From Candidatus Paceibacterota bacterium (lineage in GTDB: Bacteria > Verrucomicrobiota > Verrucomicrobiia > Limisphaerales > UBA8199), in assembly GCA_035452965.1 (NCBI GenBank), contig DAOTCE010000002.1:123898-187897 (forward strand): a stretch of 64,000 bases of DNA, written 5' to 3'. This document shows, in pieces, positions 34,896 to 43,329 of this stretch. A program made the position numbers and the translations under genes. The notes below the pieces were generated by a model. That model searched no databases, had not been told where the DNA came from, and saw only the letters and a list, made by a program, of their open reading frames with translations. Numbering within the stretch: the first letter of the stretch is position 1; every line of letters begins with the position of its first letter.

Positions 34896-35782
34896 CAAAC
34901 TCCCCCGACGACCTCCCCAAGCTCCGCATGGCCCCGCTGGAAACGGCGGAGGAAGCGGCGCATCGCTTCGAACGCGAGCAGCGCGCGGCGGATCTGCAGC
35001 GCGAGAGCAAACTCGAGCATTCGCTGGCCCCCTTTCGCGTCGGCAATTCCGGCTACCTCAACACCGTTCCCCTGACGCGCGGGCTGGAGGAGCAGATCGT
35101 TTACGCCCCGCCCGCCCGCCTGGCCGAAATGCTCCAGCGCGACGAGCTGGACGCCTCGCTCGTCAGCGTGGTCGAAGTCCTCTTCAACGACCGATACGAC
35201 ATCCTGGACGGCATTGCCATTGCCTCGCTGGGGGAGGTCAAGAGCGTGCTGCTGGCGCACCGCAAACCGCTGGACGAGGCGACCGAGATCTACCTCGACC
35301 CGGCTTCGCTGACGAGCGTGCAGCTACTGCGGGTGCTGCTGGCCGAACGCGGGATCAAGCCGGAGTTCAAGACCCTGGAAAGCTACGACTTCGCCGCGCT
35401 GCCGGACTACGCCCTGCTCATCGGCGATCCGGCGCTGGATTTCGCCCTGGGGCCGCACGAGCACGAGATCTGGGACCTCGGCGCGGCCTGGTACGAGCTG
35501 ACCAACCTGCCTTTTGTATTTGCCGTATGGGCCTTGCGCCGCGGCGTCGAGAACGCCGAGTTGCGGCGGCTGCTTCGCGAGGCGCGCGACTTCGGGCTGG
35601 ATACGCTCGATACCATTGTCCGCACCCACAACAAGTACACCTACGATTTCCGCAGCGACTACCTGAGCTGGCACATCCATTACCATCTCGGCTCCGACGA
35701 GAAGCGGGGCCTGGCCAGGTTTATGGAACTCCTGCGCCGGCACGACTGCGGGCAGGTTTACGAGCCGCGCTTTGTGGCTTAG
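34892..35782 (+). CDS. mqnA: Chorismate dehydratase
   Basis: A 296-residue enzyme making 3-enolpyruvyl benzoate from chorismate, the first step of the futalosine pathway. The MqnA fold begins FRVGNSGYLNTVPLTRGLE at about residue 48. It is followed by DASLVSVVEVLFN, DYALLIGDPALDF and LGAAWYELTNLPFVFAVWA, which are standard for the family. About 45 extra N-terminal residues, charged and probably helical, precede the conserved part, and a later start is possible though the 4-base overlap with mqnE supports this one. Menaquinone is the probable electron donor to the ACIII encoded upstream in the window. Confidence 0.94.
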   Translation: MTNSPDDLPKLRMAPLETAEEAAHRFEREQRAADLQRESKLEHSLAPFRVGNSGYLNTVPLTRGLEEQIVYAPPARLAEMLQRDELDASLVSVVEVLFNDRYDILDGIAIASLGEVKSVLLAHRKPLDEATEIYLDPASLTSVQLLRVLLAERGIKPEFKTLESYDFAALPDYALLIGDPALDFALGPHEHEIWDLGAAWYELTNLPFVFAVWALRRGVENAELRRLLREARDFGLDTLDTIVRTHNKYTYDFRSDYLSWHIHYHLGSDEKRGLARFMELLRRHDCGQVYEPRFVA

Positions 35783-35825
35783 CCGGGCCGGAGCGCTGGA
35801 CGCGAGGCGTGCCCGGCTTCGCAGG

Positions 35826-36482
35826 CTAATTCGAATTTTTCTCCTGGAGCCGTTGCTCCAGTTGTTCGCCCCACCGCTCGAATTCCTTGCCCCATTTGGC
35901 GTACTGCTCGGCGGTGAGCACCTTCTCCAGCTTGGGCGCGACCTCCTGGCGCAGCGCCTGTATCTTGTCGAGCTTCTGAGTCACCGAGAGGCTGGTGTCC
36001 TGGCGCACCTGGCGCAGCTTCTCCACCTGTGCCCGGTAAAGCGGCTTGAGCTGCTCCTTCTGTTCGGCGGTCAGGTTCAGCTCCTTGATGGCCTCCTGCA
36101 CTCGCGCACCCGGGGCCGCGGGCGCCCCCGGCGCGGGCAACTGCCCCTGGGTGGTCTTCCACTTCTCGAATTGCTCCGGGGTGAGCACCTTCTTGACCTC
36201 CGCGGCGAGCTCTTCACGCCCGGCCTTGAACTTCGCAATCTTCTCCGCTCGCGAGAGGTTCTTGTCCTCGCGCAACTCACGCAGCTTCTCGGCGCGCGCG
36301 CGCATGATGGCCAGCATCTTCGGCTTCTGCGCCTCCGTGAGGTTGAGTTGCCGGGCGGTTTCCCGCAATTGCTCGCGCAGGGCGCCGGGCTCGCTGGTGT
36401 CGGCCGCGCGCGTGAACGGCTGGAGGCTGAAAATGGCGGCCGCGGCGGCCAGCGCCATCAAGGTGTGCTTATTCACATTCAT
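35826..36482 (-). CDS. Periplasmic helical Spy/CpxP-like protein with two LTxxQ modules
   Basis: A 218-residue protein with a signal peptide (LMALAAAAAIFSLQPFTRAAD) and almost entirely helical, charged sequence. It contains two copies of a module of about 90 residues. Each begins with LNLTEAQKPKMLAIM or LNLTAEQKEQLKPLY and ends with KVLTPEQFEKWK or KVLTAEQYAKWG. LTxxQ motifs mark the Spy/CpxP family of periplasmic chaperones and metal-stress sensors. The duplication and the Ala/Pro linker (APGAPAAPGA) are visible directly. It converges with mqnA and diverges from the small gene at 36613. Confidence 0.75.
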   Translation of the reverse strand: MNVNKHTLMALAAAAAIFSLQPFTRAADTSEPGALREQLRETARQLNLTEAQKPKMLAIMRARAEKLRELREDKNLSRAEKIAKFKAGREELAAEVKKVLTPEQFEKWKTTQGQLPAPGAPAAPGARVQEAIKELNLTAEQKEQLKPLYRAQVEKLRQVRQDTSLSVTQKLDKIQALRQEVAPKLEKVLTAEQYAKWGKEFERWGEQLEQRLQEKNSN

Positions 36483-36612
36483 AGTTGTCGTATGCTGGCA
36501 GACGGAATTTGAGTGCCGGAGGTTACCAGGTTTCGCGCGCCGGGGCGAGGAATTGCTTTGTTTTCACGAGCTTGACTTGCCAGAGTTCAGAGCGCAAAGC
36601 ACGCAACGTGTG

Positions 36613-36900
36613 ATGAGCCAGAGTGAATTGAATTTCGGCGCGGCCGAGTCCGAGCGGGGTTACACCCAATGGCTCGCCGCGCGCCGCGTGGCGGCAGAGG
36701 AACTGGCGCGGCGGATTCAGTTGCCACTGGGGCATCAAGTGGAGGTCTGGCTCTACGGGGGCGTTCGGCTGCGCGGGCAACTGCGCTTGCGGGAGGAGTT
36801 GTTATTCATGGATGAAACGGCCATCCGGCATCTGGAATTGGTCGTGGACGGCGGCGCCTTCGCCTGCCGGGAGATCGAATCGTGGGTGAGGTTGGATTGA
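36613..36900 (+). CDS. Small Sm-like-fold candidate overlapping hypF
   Basis: A 95-residue protein starting MSQSELNFGAAESERGYTQW. After a helical N-terminus comes GHQVEVWLYGGVRLRGQLRL then ELLFMDETAIRHLELVVDGG and a final REIESWVRLD. The alternation VxVWLYGGxxxxGxL is reminiscent of the Sm1 motif of Sm/Hfq-like small barrels, but this is a pattern judgement only. It lies 130 bases from the divergent Spy-like gene and its last 19 bases overlap hypF, implying translational coupling. The longer open frame in this register runs back through the Spy-like gene and is artefactual. Confidence 0.6.
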   Translation: MSQSELNFGAAESERGYTQWLAARRVAAEELARRIQLPLGHQVEVWLYGGVRLRGQLRLREELLFMDETAIRHLELVVDGGAFACREIESWVRLD

Positions 36901-39272
36901 GCGCGCGGCTGAAGATCATTGCGCGGGGCGCCGTCCAGGGCGTCGGCTTCCGCCCGTTCATTTACCGGCTGGCCACCGAGGCCGGTCTGGCCGGCTGGGT
37001 CAACAACTCGGCTCAAGGCGTATTCATCGAGGTTGAAGGCCCCCGGGCGGCCCTGGAGACTTTCCTGCTGCGTCTCGAGGCGGGCAAACCGCCGCGCAGT
37101 TCCATCCAGAGTCTCGAAGCCTCCTGGCTCGACCCGGTCGGCTTTGCCGGCTTTGAAATCCGCCCGAGCGAAGCCGGCGGGGCCAAAACGGCGCTGGTGC
37201 TGCCGGACATCGCCACCTGTCCCGATTGCCTGGCCGATATCTTCAACCCTCGCAACCGCCGTCACGGCTACCCGTTCACTAACTGCACCAACTGCGGCCC
37301 GCGCTTCAGCATCATCGAATCGCTGCCCTATGATCGCGGGAACACTTCGATGAAGGCTTTCACGATGTGCCCGCAATGCCAGGCCGAGTACGAGGCCCCC
37401 CGCGACCGCCGGTTCCACGCCCAGCCCAACGCCTGCCCAGTCTGCGGCCCGCGGGTTGAGCTGTGGGACCGGATAGGAAAGCCGGTGTCGGGCGGGCGCG
37501 AATCGTCTCCGCGCAGTGGCGCGGCCTTGGCGGCGGCTGCGGAGGCCATTCGCCAGGGGCGGATTGTCGCGGTCAAAGGCCTCGGCGGCTTTCACCTGAT
37601 GGTCGCGGCGCACCACACGGACGCCGTGCGGCGCCTGCGGGAGTTGAAACACCGCGAGGAGAAGCCCCTCGCGCTGATGTGTCCTTCGCTGGCGGCCATC
37701 AAGGCGGTCTGTGAAGTGTCGCCATTTGAGGAGCGCCTGCTGCGTTCGCCGGAAGCCCCGATCGTCCTGTGCCGCCGCCGGCAGGCAGCGGCCCTGTCCC
37801 CGGCCATTGCGCCGGGCAATCCCAACCTCGGCGTGATGCTTCCCTACACCCCGCTGCATCACCTGCTCCTGTTCGCGCTGGGCTTTCCCGTCGTGGCCAC
37901 CAGCGGCAACTTGAGCGACGAACCGATCTGCACCGACGAGCACGAGGCGCTCGAACGCCTCGGCGGCATCGCCGATTTGTTCCTGGTCCATAATCGTCCC
38001 ATCGTGCGGCACGTGGACGATTCCATCGTGCGGCTGATGGCGGGGCGCGAACTGGTCTTGCGCCGCGCGCGCGGGTATGCCCCGCTGCCCATTCCGCTCC
38101 GCCCCTCGACCGGCGATGCGGTATTGGCCGTCGGCGCCCACCTGAAGAACAGCGTCGCGCTGGCCGTGGGATCCCAGGCGTTCATCAGCCAGCACATTGG
38201 CGACCTGGAGACTGACGAGGCTTTCGAAGCGTTCCGCCGGGTCATTGCCGACTTCCAGGGACTTTACCAGGCGCGCCCTGCGACCATCGCTGCCGACGCT
38301 CACCCCGATTACCTCTCCGCCAGGTTCGCCCGCGAACTCGTGTCGGAGGCCGGGCGTGCTGACGCCAGCGCGGCAGGAACAGCGCGGCCCACTTCCCCCC
38401 CCCCTCGACTCGTCGCCATCCAGCACCACAAGGCCCACGTGTTGTCCTGCATGGCCGAGAATGAGCTGGACCCACCCGTCCTCGGCGTCTCCTGGGACGG
38501 CACCGGTTATGGCCTCGACGGCACTGTTTGGGGCGGCGAGTTCTTCCTGGTGACGGGAACCGCCTGCGAGCGCGTGGCCCATTTCCGGCCGTTCCGTCTT
38601 CCCGGCGGCGACCAGGCCATCAAGGAACCGCGCCGAACCGCCCTGGGCCTGCTCTTCGAGATGTACGGCGAAGCCGCGTTCGGCATGTCCACCCTGGCCC
38701 CGGTGCGCGCCTTTGCGTCCGCCGAACTGGGGCCGCTCAAGACCATGCTGGCGCGCAACCTCAACTCGCCGCTGACCTCCAGCGTCGGGCGGCTCTTCGA
38801 CGCGGTCGCCTCACTTGCCGGGCTGCGCCAGCAGGTGCGCTTCGAAGGCCAGGCTGCCATGGAACTCGAGTTCGCCCTCCAAGAGGCCGAGCCAACCGAC
38901 GAAGCCTACGAATTGCCCTTCCGCTCCGATCACCAATCCAACGCCCCGGTCCGGGCGCCGCTCCAGCTCGATTGGCAACCCTTGATCGAGTCAATCCTGT
39001 CCGACCTGCAGCGCAACGTCCCCATCGGCCGTATCTTTGCCTGTTTCCACAACTCCTTGGTGGAGAGCATCCTCGGGGTCGCGCGACGGATGGGCCAGCA
39101 GCGCGTGGTGCTTTCCGGCGGCTGCTTCCAGAATCGTTACCTGACCGAGCGGTGCGTCCGGCGGTTGCAGGCGGAAGGCTTTCGCCCCTATTGGCACCAG
39201 CGCGTCCCCCCCAACGACGGCGGCATCGCGCTGGGACAGGCCGTGGCGGCAGCACTTCTGCCGCCAGGATGA
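36882..39272 (+). CDS. hypF: Carbamoyltransferase HypF, [NiFe]-hydrogenase maturation
   Basis: A 796-residue HypF, which transfers a carbamoyl group toward the cyanide ligands of [NiFe] hydrogenase. The domains in order are: acylphosphatase (RGAVQGVGFRPFIYRLA, residues 14-30), two zinc fingers (CPDCLADIF...CTNCGPRFS and CPQCQAEY...CPVCGPRVE), a YrdC-like domain (KGLGGFHLMVAA) and a Kae1-like domain (IQHHKAHVLSCMAEN, VLSGGCFQNRYLTERC). A run of ten C bases at 38395-38404 lies in a short low-complexity insert (about residues 488-507) not usual for the family. No other hyp or hydrogenase genes are in the window. The GTG start overlaps the preceding small gene. Confidence 0.95.
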   Translation: MGEVGLSARLKIIARGAVQGVGFRPFIYRLATEAGLAGWVNNSAQGVFIEVEGPRAALETFLLRLEAGKPPRSSIQSLEASWLDPVGFAGFEIRPSEAGGAKTALVLPDIATCPDCLADIFNPRNRRHGYPFTNCTNCGPRFSIIESLPYDRGNTSMKAFTMCPQCQAEYEAPRDRRFHAQPNACPVCGPRVELWDRIGKPVSGGRESSPRSGAALAAAAEAIRQGRIVAVKGLGGFHLMVAAHHTDAVRRLRELKHREEKPLALMCPSLAAIKAVCEVSPFEERLLRSPEAPIVLCRRRQAAALSPAIAPGNPNLGVMLPYTPLHHLLLFALGFPVVATSGNLSDEPICTDEHEALERLGGIADLFLVHNRPIVRHVDDSIVRLMAGRELVLRRARGYAPLPIPLRPSTGDAVLAVGAHLKNSVALAVGSQAFISQHIGDLETDEAFEAFRRVIADFQGLYQARPATIAADAHPDYLSARFARELVSEAGRADASAAGTARPTSPPPRLVAIQHHKAHVLSCMAENELDPPVLGVSWDGTGYGLDGTVWGGEFFLVTGTACERVAHFRPFRLPGGDQAIKEPRRTALGLLFEMYGEAAFGMSTLAPVRAFASAELGPLKTMLARNLNSPLTSSVGRLFDAVASLAGLRQQVRFEGQAAMELEFALQEAEPTDEAYELPFRSDHQSNAPVRAPLQLDWQPLIESILSDLQRNVPIGRIFACFHNSLVESILGVARRMGQQRVVLSGGCFQNRYLTERCVRRLQAEGFRPYWHQRVPPNDGGIALGQAVAAALLPPG

Positions 39273-39350
39273 ACTTGGCCGGCCTCGGGCCGCGCTGCGG
39301 GGCTGCAATTGCATAAGTGAAATAGGCACAGTGGGTTACCCATATCTACC

Positions 39351-39383
39351 TACGGTGTGGATACGGTGTGGATACGGAGAGAC
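39351..39383 (+). repeat. 11-base-period tandem array (TACGGTGTGGA type)
   Basis: Two identical 11-base units, TACGGTGTGGA, are followed by a degenerate third, TACGGAGAGAC. The unit resembles those on both arms of the inverted structure at 54512-54592 (TACGGTGGCGG, TACGGTGTGTA). Confidence 0.8.
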
Positions 39384-39540
39384 TCCCTTGTGGACTGGGG
39401 CCCGATTCCGGCCAATACCAAACAGATTCGGTGAGCGCCCATATTCCGTATCTTCTGGAATTGCGCCGTATACGCGGCATTACTGTCGGAAGTGAGGCAA
39501 ATACAGCAGGTTGCGCCAGGAAGCACCCGAGAGGTCACCA

Positions 39541-39584
39541 AGTCTTGGACTGCGGCGGGAAGCGAAGCGCCACGCCGCTTTCGG
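39541..39584. repeat. Palindromic dispersed repeat (CGGKRSATPL-encoding type)
   Basis: The core is GCGGCGGGAAGCGAAGCG followed by CCACGCCGC, which can fold on itself. One frame reads CGGKRSATPL. I recall this peptide from many spurious small open frames in Verrucomicrobia, which suggests a dispersed repeat family; this rests on memory and was not searched. Confidence 0.4.
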
Positions 39585-39696
39585 CAACGCAACTGTGCTC
39601 GAAGAGCAGTGCCGTGCTCATTCACCCTCCGCGGAGTTGCGATGGAGCACGGACACTCTGCCCCCAACATCCATCGTCGCGGCGGCAGGATACGAC

Positions 39697-41682
39697 TCAG
39701 GGCAGAGCTTTAGCAGCTTCCCGGCCTGCGCCGCGCTCCATGAGCTGTTTGAGCTTGTCGAGGTGTTGCTCATAGACAGCGCGAGGGTTGCAGTCGTGCT
39801 GTTTGCAGAGGGAGGCGGCCATGCCGACAATTTCGCCCATGGTGCCGCAGGTGCGCATGACGCGGACAGGGCCGAGGGCTTCGTGGGTGACGCTGATGTC
39901 GCGGCCGGCCATGAAGAGGTTTTTCACGTTGCGGCTGTAAAGGCAGCGGTAAGGGGCCCAGTAGGGAGTCGGGTATTTGCCGAAGGAGGCCCTGGAGATG
40001 AACTCCACGCCTTGGTGTCCTTTGTCAAAGGCGGGATCGGGCAGGTGCAGGTCAATGGACCAGGTGCAGGGGAAGGAGGCGTCGGGAAAGAAGCGGTTGG
40101 TGCGGAAATCGTCCCCGGTGAGGATGACGTCGCCCAGCAGGCGCCGGGACTCGCGCTTGCCGGCGATGAAGGCGGCCCAGTTGAGCTTGTGGTTGGGGAA
40201 GACCTTGTCCACGTTCTTGAGGGTGTCCCAGGCGCCGTACATGGCGCGAAAGTTCTGGTCGCGAATCCACTCGGCGTCGGCGATGGGGTCGCGGTCGAAG
40301 CCGCTCTCCCAGTACCACGCGCCCAGCTTGCGCAGCGGGTCTTTGACTTCCTTGCCGCCGGGCATTTGCCGCCCGGGGAAGGGTTTGTCGCGCAGATCAA
40401 TCGCCCACGGGCAACGCGGGAAGGGGGCGGGGTCCTTGCCGGCGGCAAAGGTCATGTTCAGCGCGTTGGTGTCGTCGCACACGCACTTGGGGAAAGGCTC
40501 GGGCTGGCCCGTATCTTTGACGTGCCACAGGTTGCTGGGGCCCATGTGCCCCGAGAGCGTGGTGTCGGAATCCGCCCCGGCCAGGGCTCCGACCGCGCCG
40601 TCGCCGGTGCAGTCCGCAATCCAGCGGGCGGCCAGGCGTACGCGCCGGGCAGTGCGGATATGCTGCGCCACGACGGCCCGAATCACGCCGTCCACGGCCT
40701 CCACGGCATTGACCCGCTGTTCGAGGAGCAGGTTGATGTTCGGCTCGCTGCGGACCAGCGCCAGGCGGCGATCGTCTTCGTAGAGCTCGGCGGTGTTCCC
40801 CTCACCGTAGTGCGCGCGTTTGCTGGGCTCGAGTTCGGCGACAATGTCGCCGATGCGCGGGTATGGTGGCAGGTTGATGCCGCCGCCGAGCCAGACGCGA
40901 ACCTCGGAGCTGTTGTTGCCGCCCAGCACGGGGCGGTCTTGCAGTAAGGCGACCTTGAGCCCCTGGCGCGCGGCGGACAAAGCCGCGCAAGTGCCGGCAA
41001 TGCCGCCGCCGACCACTACCAGGTCGTAGCTCCCGCCGTCTTCCGGTGCTTCGGGCAGCCCGAGGGCCTGGCGGCGGAAGGCTGCGAGGGCAAACGATTC
41101 GTTGGGTGGCTTGAAGCCGAGGTCGCGGCAGAATAGAATGGCGTCGCAGCGACCTTCAAAGCCGGTCAAATCGTGCAGTGCGACCTTGGCCTCGCGGCCG
41201 ACCTTCACTGTGCCGCCATCCTGCCAATGCCACGCCGCGCCTTCGGTGCCAAACGTGGTGGCCAGCGGCTTGCCATTGATCAGCACCTTGAACCGGCCCG
41301 GCGCTCCGGAGACCTTCCATGGCGCCACCCAATCGCGCGTGCGGACCCAGACGCGGTATTTGCCGGCGGCGGGGAACCGGACGGTGGTCTGCGCGTCGCG
41401 GACCGGCTCGCCCAAACCGTGGGCGAGGAGATAGGGCGAGCCCATTTGGTCCATGAACTGTTGGTCCACGACCCAGCCGCCGATTGCCGCGAACTGCTCG
41501 GCTTCGAGCAAAACGACCGGGGATTTTAAGGTCAGGCTGGCGGCGGGCAGGCTGACAGCGGCAAGCAGCAGCAGGAGGACCGGCAGGATGCCCGCCGGCC
41601 TGGAGGCGGTGGCCGGCCGCGATCTCGAGTGCCTGGTGATGCGTGAAATGTCCCGGGAGGCGGTGACAAGCTCGGTCTTCAT
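39697..41682 (-). CDS. Secreted FAD-dependent oxidoreductase
   Basis: A 661-residue protein with a long N-terminal export signal (ILPVLLLLLAAVSLPAAS). It is followed by a beta-sandwich of about 200 residues (LEAEQFAAIGGWVVDQQFMD, YRVWVRTRDW) and then an FAD-dependent oxidoreductase domain. The dinucleotide motif is VVVGGGIAGTCAALSAARQG and is followed by DRPVLGGNNSSEVR; IADCTGDGAVGALAGAD is also typical. The C-terminus has NLFMAGRDISVTHEALGPVR. Such enzymes are abundant in carbohydrate-degrading Verrucomicrobia and Planctomycetes; the substrate is unknown. It follows the sulfatase at 41687 by 4 bases, so they form one transcript. ATG 41682 gives the signal peptide. Confidence 0.88.
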   Translation of the reverse strand: MKTELVTASRDISRITRHSRSRPATASRPAGILPVLLLLLAAVSLPAASLTLKSPVVLLEAEQFAAIGGWVVDQQFMDQMGSPYLLAHGLGEPVRDAQTTVRFPAAGKYRVWVRTRDWVAPWKVSGAPGRFKVLINGKPLATTFGTEGAAWHWQDGGTVKVGREAKVALHDLTGFEGRCDAILFCRDLGFKPPNESFALAAFRRQALGLPEAPEDGGSYDLVVVGGGIAGTCAALSAARQGLKVALLQDRPVLGGNNSSEVRVWLGGGINLPPYPRIGDIVAELEPSKRAHYGEGNTAELYEDDRRLALVRSEPNINLLLEQRVNAVEAVDGVIRAVVAQHIRTARRVRLAARWIADCTGDGAVGALAGADSDTTLSGHMGPSNLWHVKDTGQPEPFPKCVCDDTNALNMTFAAGKDPAPFPRCPWAIDLRDKPFPGRQMPGGKEVKDPLRKLGAWYWESGFDRDPIADAEWIRDQNFRAMYGAWDTLKNVDKVFPNHKLNWAAFIAGKRESRRLLGDVILTGDDFRTNRFFPDASFPCTWSIDLHLPDPAFDKGHQGVEFISRASFGKYPTPYWAPYRCLYSRNVKNLFMAGRDISVTHEALGPVRVMRTCGTMGEIVGMAASLCKQHDCNPRAVYEQHLDKLKQLMERGAGREAAKALP

Positions 41683-41686
41683 ATCG

Positions 41687-43108
41687 TTAATCCTTTTCAC
41701 CCCAAATCCTGGGCGCCTTGTAGTCGGCGGTTTGGGGTTGGTTGCCAGGCGCGACGGCCTGCCTGGCGAGTGCGTCATAGCGGGCGCGGAGTTCCTTCAC
41801 CTTGTCCGGTTGCTCGGCGGCAAGGTTGCGTTGCTCGGAGGGATCCTGCGCCAAATTGAACAGCTCCACGCCGCGCGGCTGGTCTTTCCGGGCGGCCTTC
41901 TTGCGTTTGGCCGGTGGGGGACTTACGTCTTCCTCGCCAACGCCGACCACGCCATTGACGATCAGCTTCCAATCGCCGACGCGGATGGCACCGCCTCGCG
42001 GCGTGGTGTTGAGCAGGATTTGGTCGTGGGGGGAAGGCTTGCCCTGGGTGAGCACGCCCAGGATGTCGCGGCCATCGAGCGGGAGCTTTTGTTCGAGCGA
42101 GGCGCCGGCCAGCTTCAGCAGCGTGGGATACCAGTCCACCATGTGCAGCGGCTGGGAGATCGCGGCGCCCGCCTTGATGCGCCCCGTCCAGGCGACGCAG
42201 GCGCAGACGCGTGTGCCGCCCTCGTACACGGTGCCTTTGCCGGAGCGGAGCGGGCCGTTGCTGGTGACGCGGCCCGGGGCGGGTCCGCCGTTGTCGCTGG
42301 AGAAGAAGATCAGCGTGTTGGTGCGAAAGCCGCGGGCATCGAGCGTGGCCAGGACCTGGCCGATAGCCTCGTCCATCGCGGCCACCATGCCCGCGTAGGT
42401 GCGGCGCGGTTCGGGGAAACTGGCGTACGGCGCGCAGTATTTCTCCGGCACCTGGTGGGGTGAATGCACCGCGTTGAAAGGAACGTAAAGGAAGAACGGT
42501 TTGTCGGCCGGTTGTTCGCGCAGGAGGCGCTGGGCTTCGCGGGCAATCAGATGGGTGCTGTAGCCTTCGTCGCGGCAGACGCGGTCGTCGCGGTGCCAGT
42601 CGAAGCCGTCGTCGCGCACGTGCGTGAAGTAATCCAGCGCGCCGCAGTAATGGCCATATTGATGGACAAAGCCGCGTGAGGTCGGCAGGTAAGCCCGTTC
42701 GTAACAGCCCAAATGCCACTTGCCGACAATGGCGGTGGTGTAGCCTGCGTCTTGGAGGACCTTCGGCAACAGCCTCTCCTCCAGGGACAAGCCGCGGTGC
42801 TCCCAGGGCTTGATGACGCCGACCTGCATGCCGTAACGCATGGGATAACGCCCCGTCATCAGCGCCGCGCGGGTGGGCGAACAAAGCGGCTGCACGTAAA
42901 ACTGTTCCAGGCGCGCGCCGGCGGCGGCGAGCGTATCAAGGTGGGGCGTCTTGATCTCCTTGCTGCCGGTGAACCCGACGTCGGCGTAGCCGAGGTCATC
43001 GGCGAGGAAGAAGAGCACGTTGGGTCGGACATCCGCCGCGAAGGAGGCAACGGAGAGGAGGGCGAAACCAGCCACCAGAACGACGGAGACAAGGCGGAAC
43101 ACTTTCAT
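41687..43108 (-). CDS. Secreted Cys-type sulfatase (arylsulfatase B-like)
   Basis: A 473-residue sulfatase with signal peptide (MKVFRLVSVVLVAGFALLSV). The metal site begins RPNVLFFLADDLGYADVGF, and the modified cysteine lies in LCSPTRAALMTGRYPMRYG, the sequence converted to formylglycine. IVGKWHLG and FFSSDNGGPAP supply other active-site residues. The sequence is closest in pattern to arylsulfatases B and N-acetylgalactosamine sulfatases, so sulfated glycans are plausible substrates. A charged insert (PPPAKRKKAARK) is present near the C-terminus. No maturase gene is in the window. Confidence 0.92.
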   Translation of the reverse strand: MKVFRLVSVVLVAGFALLSVASFAADVRPNVLFFLADDLGYADVGFTGSKEIKTPHLDTLAAAGARLEQFYVQPLCSPTRAALMTGRYPMRYGMQVGVIKPWEHRGLSLEERLLPKVLQDAGYTTAIVGKWHLGCYERAYLPTSRGFVHQYGHYCGALDYFTHVRDDGFDWHRDDRVCRDEGYSTHLIAREAQRLLREQPADKPFFLYVPFNAVHSPHQVPEKYCAPYASFPEPRRTYAGMVAAMDEAIGQVLATLDARGFRTNTLIFFSSDNGGPAPGRVTSNGPLRSGKGTVYEGGTRVCACVAWTGRIKAGAAISQPLHMVDWYPTLLKLAGASLEQKLPLDGRDILGVLTQGKPSPHDQILLNTTPRGGAIRVGDWKLIVNGVVGVGEEDVSPPPAKRKKAARKDQPRGVELFNLAQDPSEQRNLAAEQPDKVKELRARYDALARQAVAPGNQPQTADYKAPRIWGEKD

Positions 43109-43329
43109 AATTCGACGGCGAGGTTATAGGGCTCCGGAAACCGCCGCGAGGAAATTTTCGACCGGCGAGGCGGGATGTTGCGGCATTCCTCCAGCCAGGC
43201 CTGCGCGAAGCTCACGCCCGCGACGCAAGGGTTTGACGGGCGGCAGGTAATCGGCCTCCTGCTCTCAAGAAATTTGCCCGGCTGTCGCCAACTGCTCCCG
43301 TGCCGGGGTCATCAAACGGCGGCCCTGCT

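Larger units (their letters stand above)
39273..39696. other. Convergent intergenic region carrying dispersed repeats
   Basis: This 424-base gap lies between convergent hypF and the FAD oxidoreductase gene. It holds an 11-base tandem array at 39351-39383 and a GC-rich palindromic segment at 39541-39584. Translated frames across it (for example one reading CGGKRSATPL) match repeat-derived peptides, not proteins. No terminator with a T run was seen. Confidence 0.55.

Noticed and set aside
39511..40947. 478-codon plus-strand frame opposite the FAD oxidoreductase
   Set aside because: The minus-strand frame carries the FAD-binding motif and signal peptide; the plus frame begins in repeat DNA and has no recognisable motifs.
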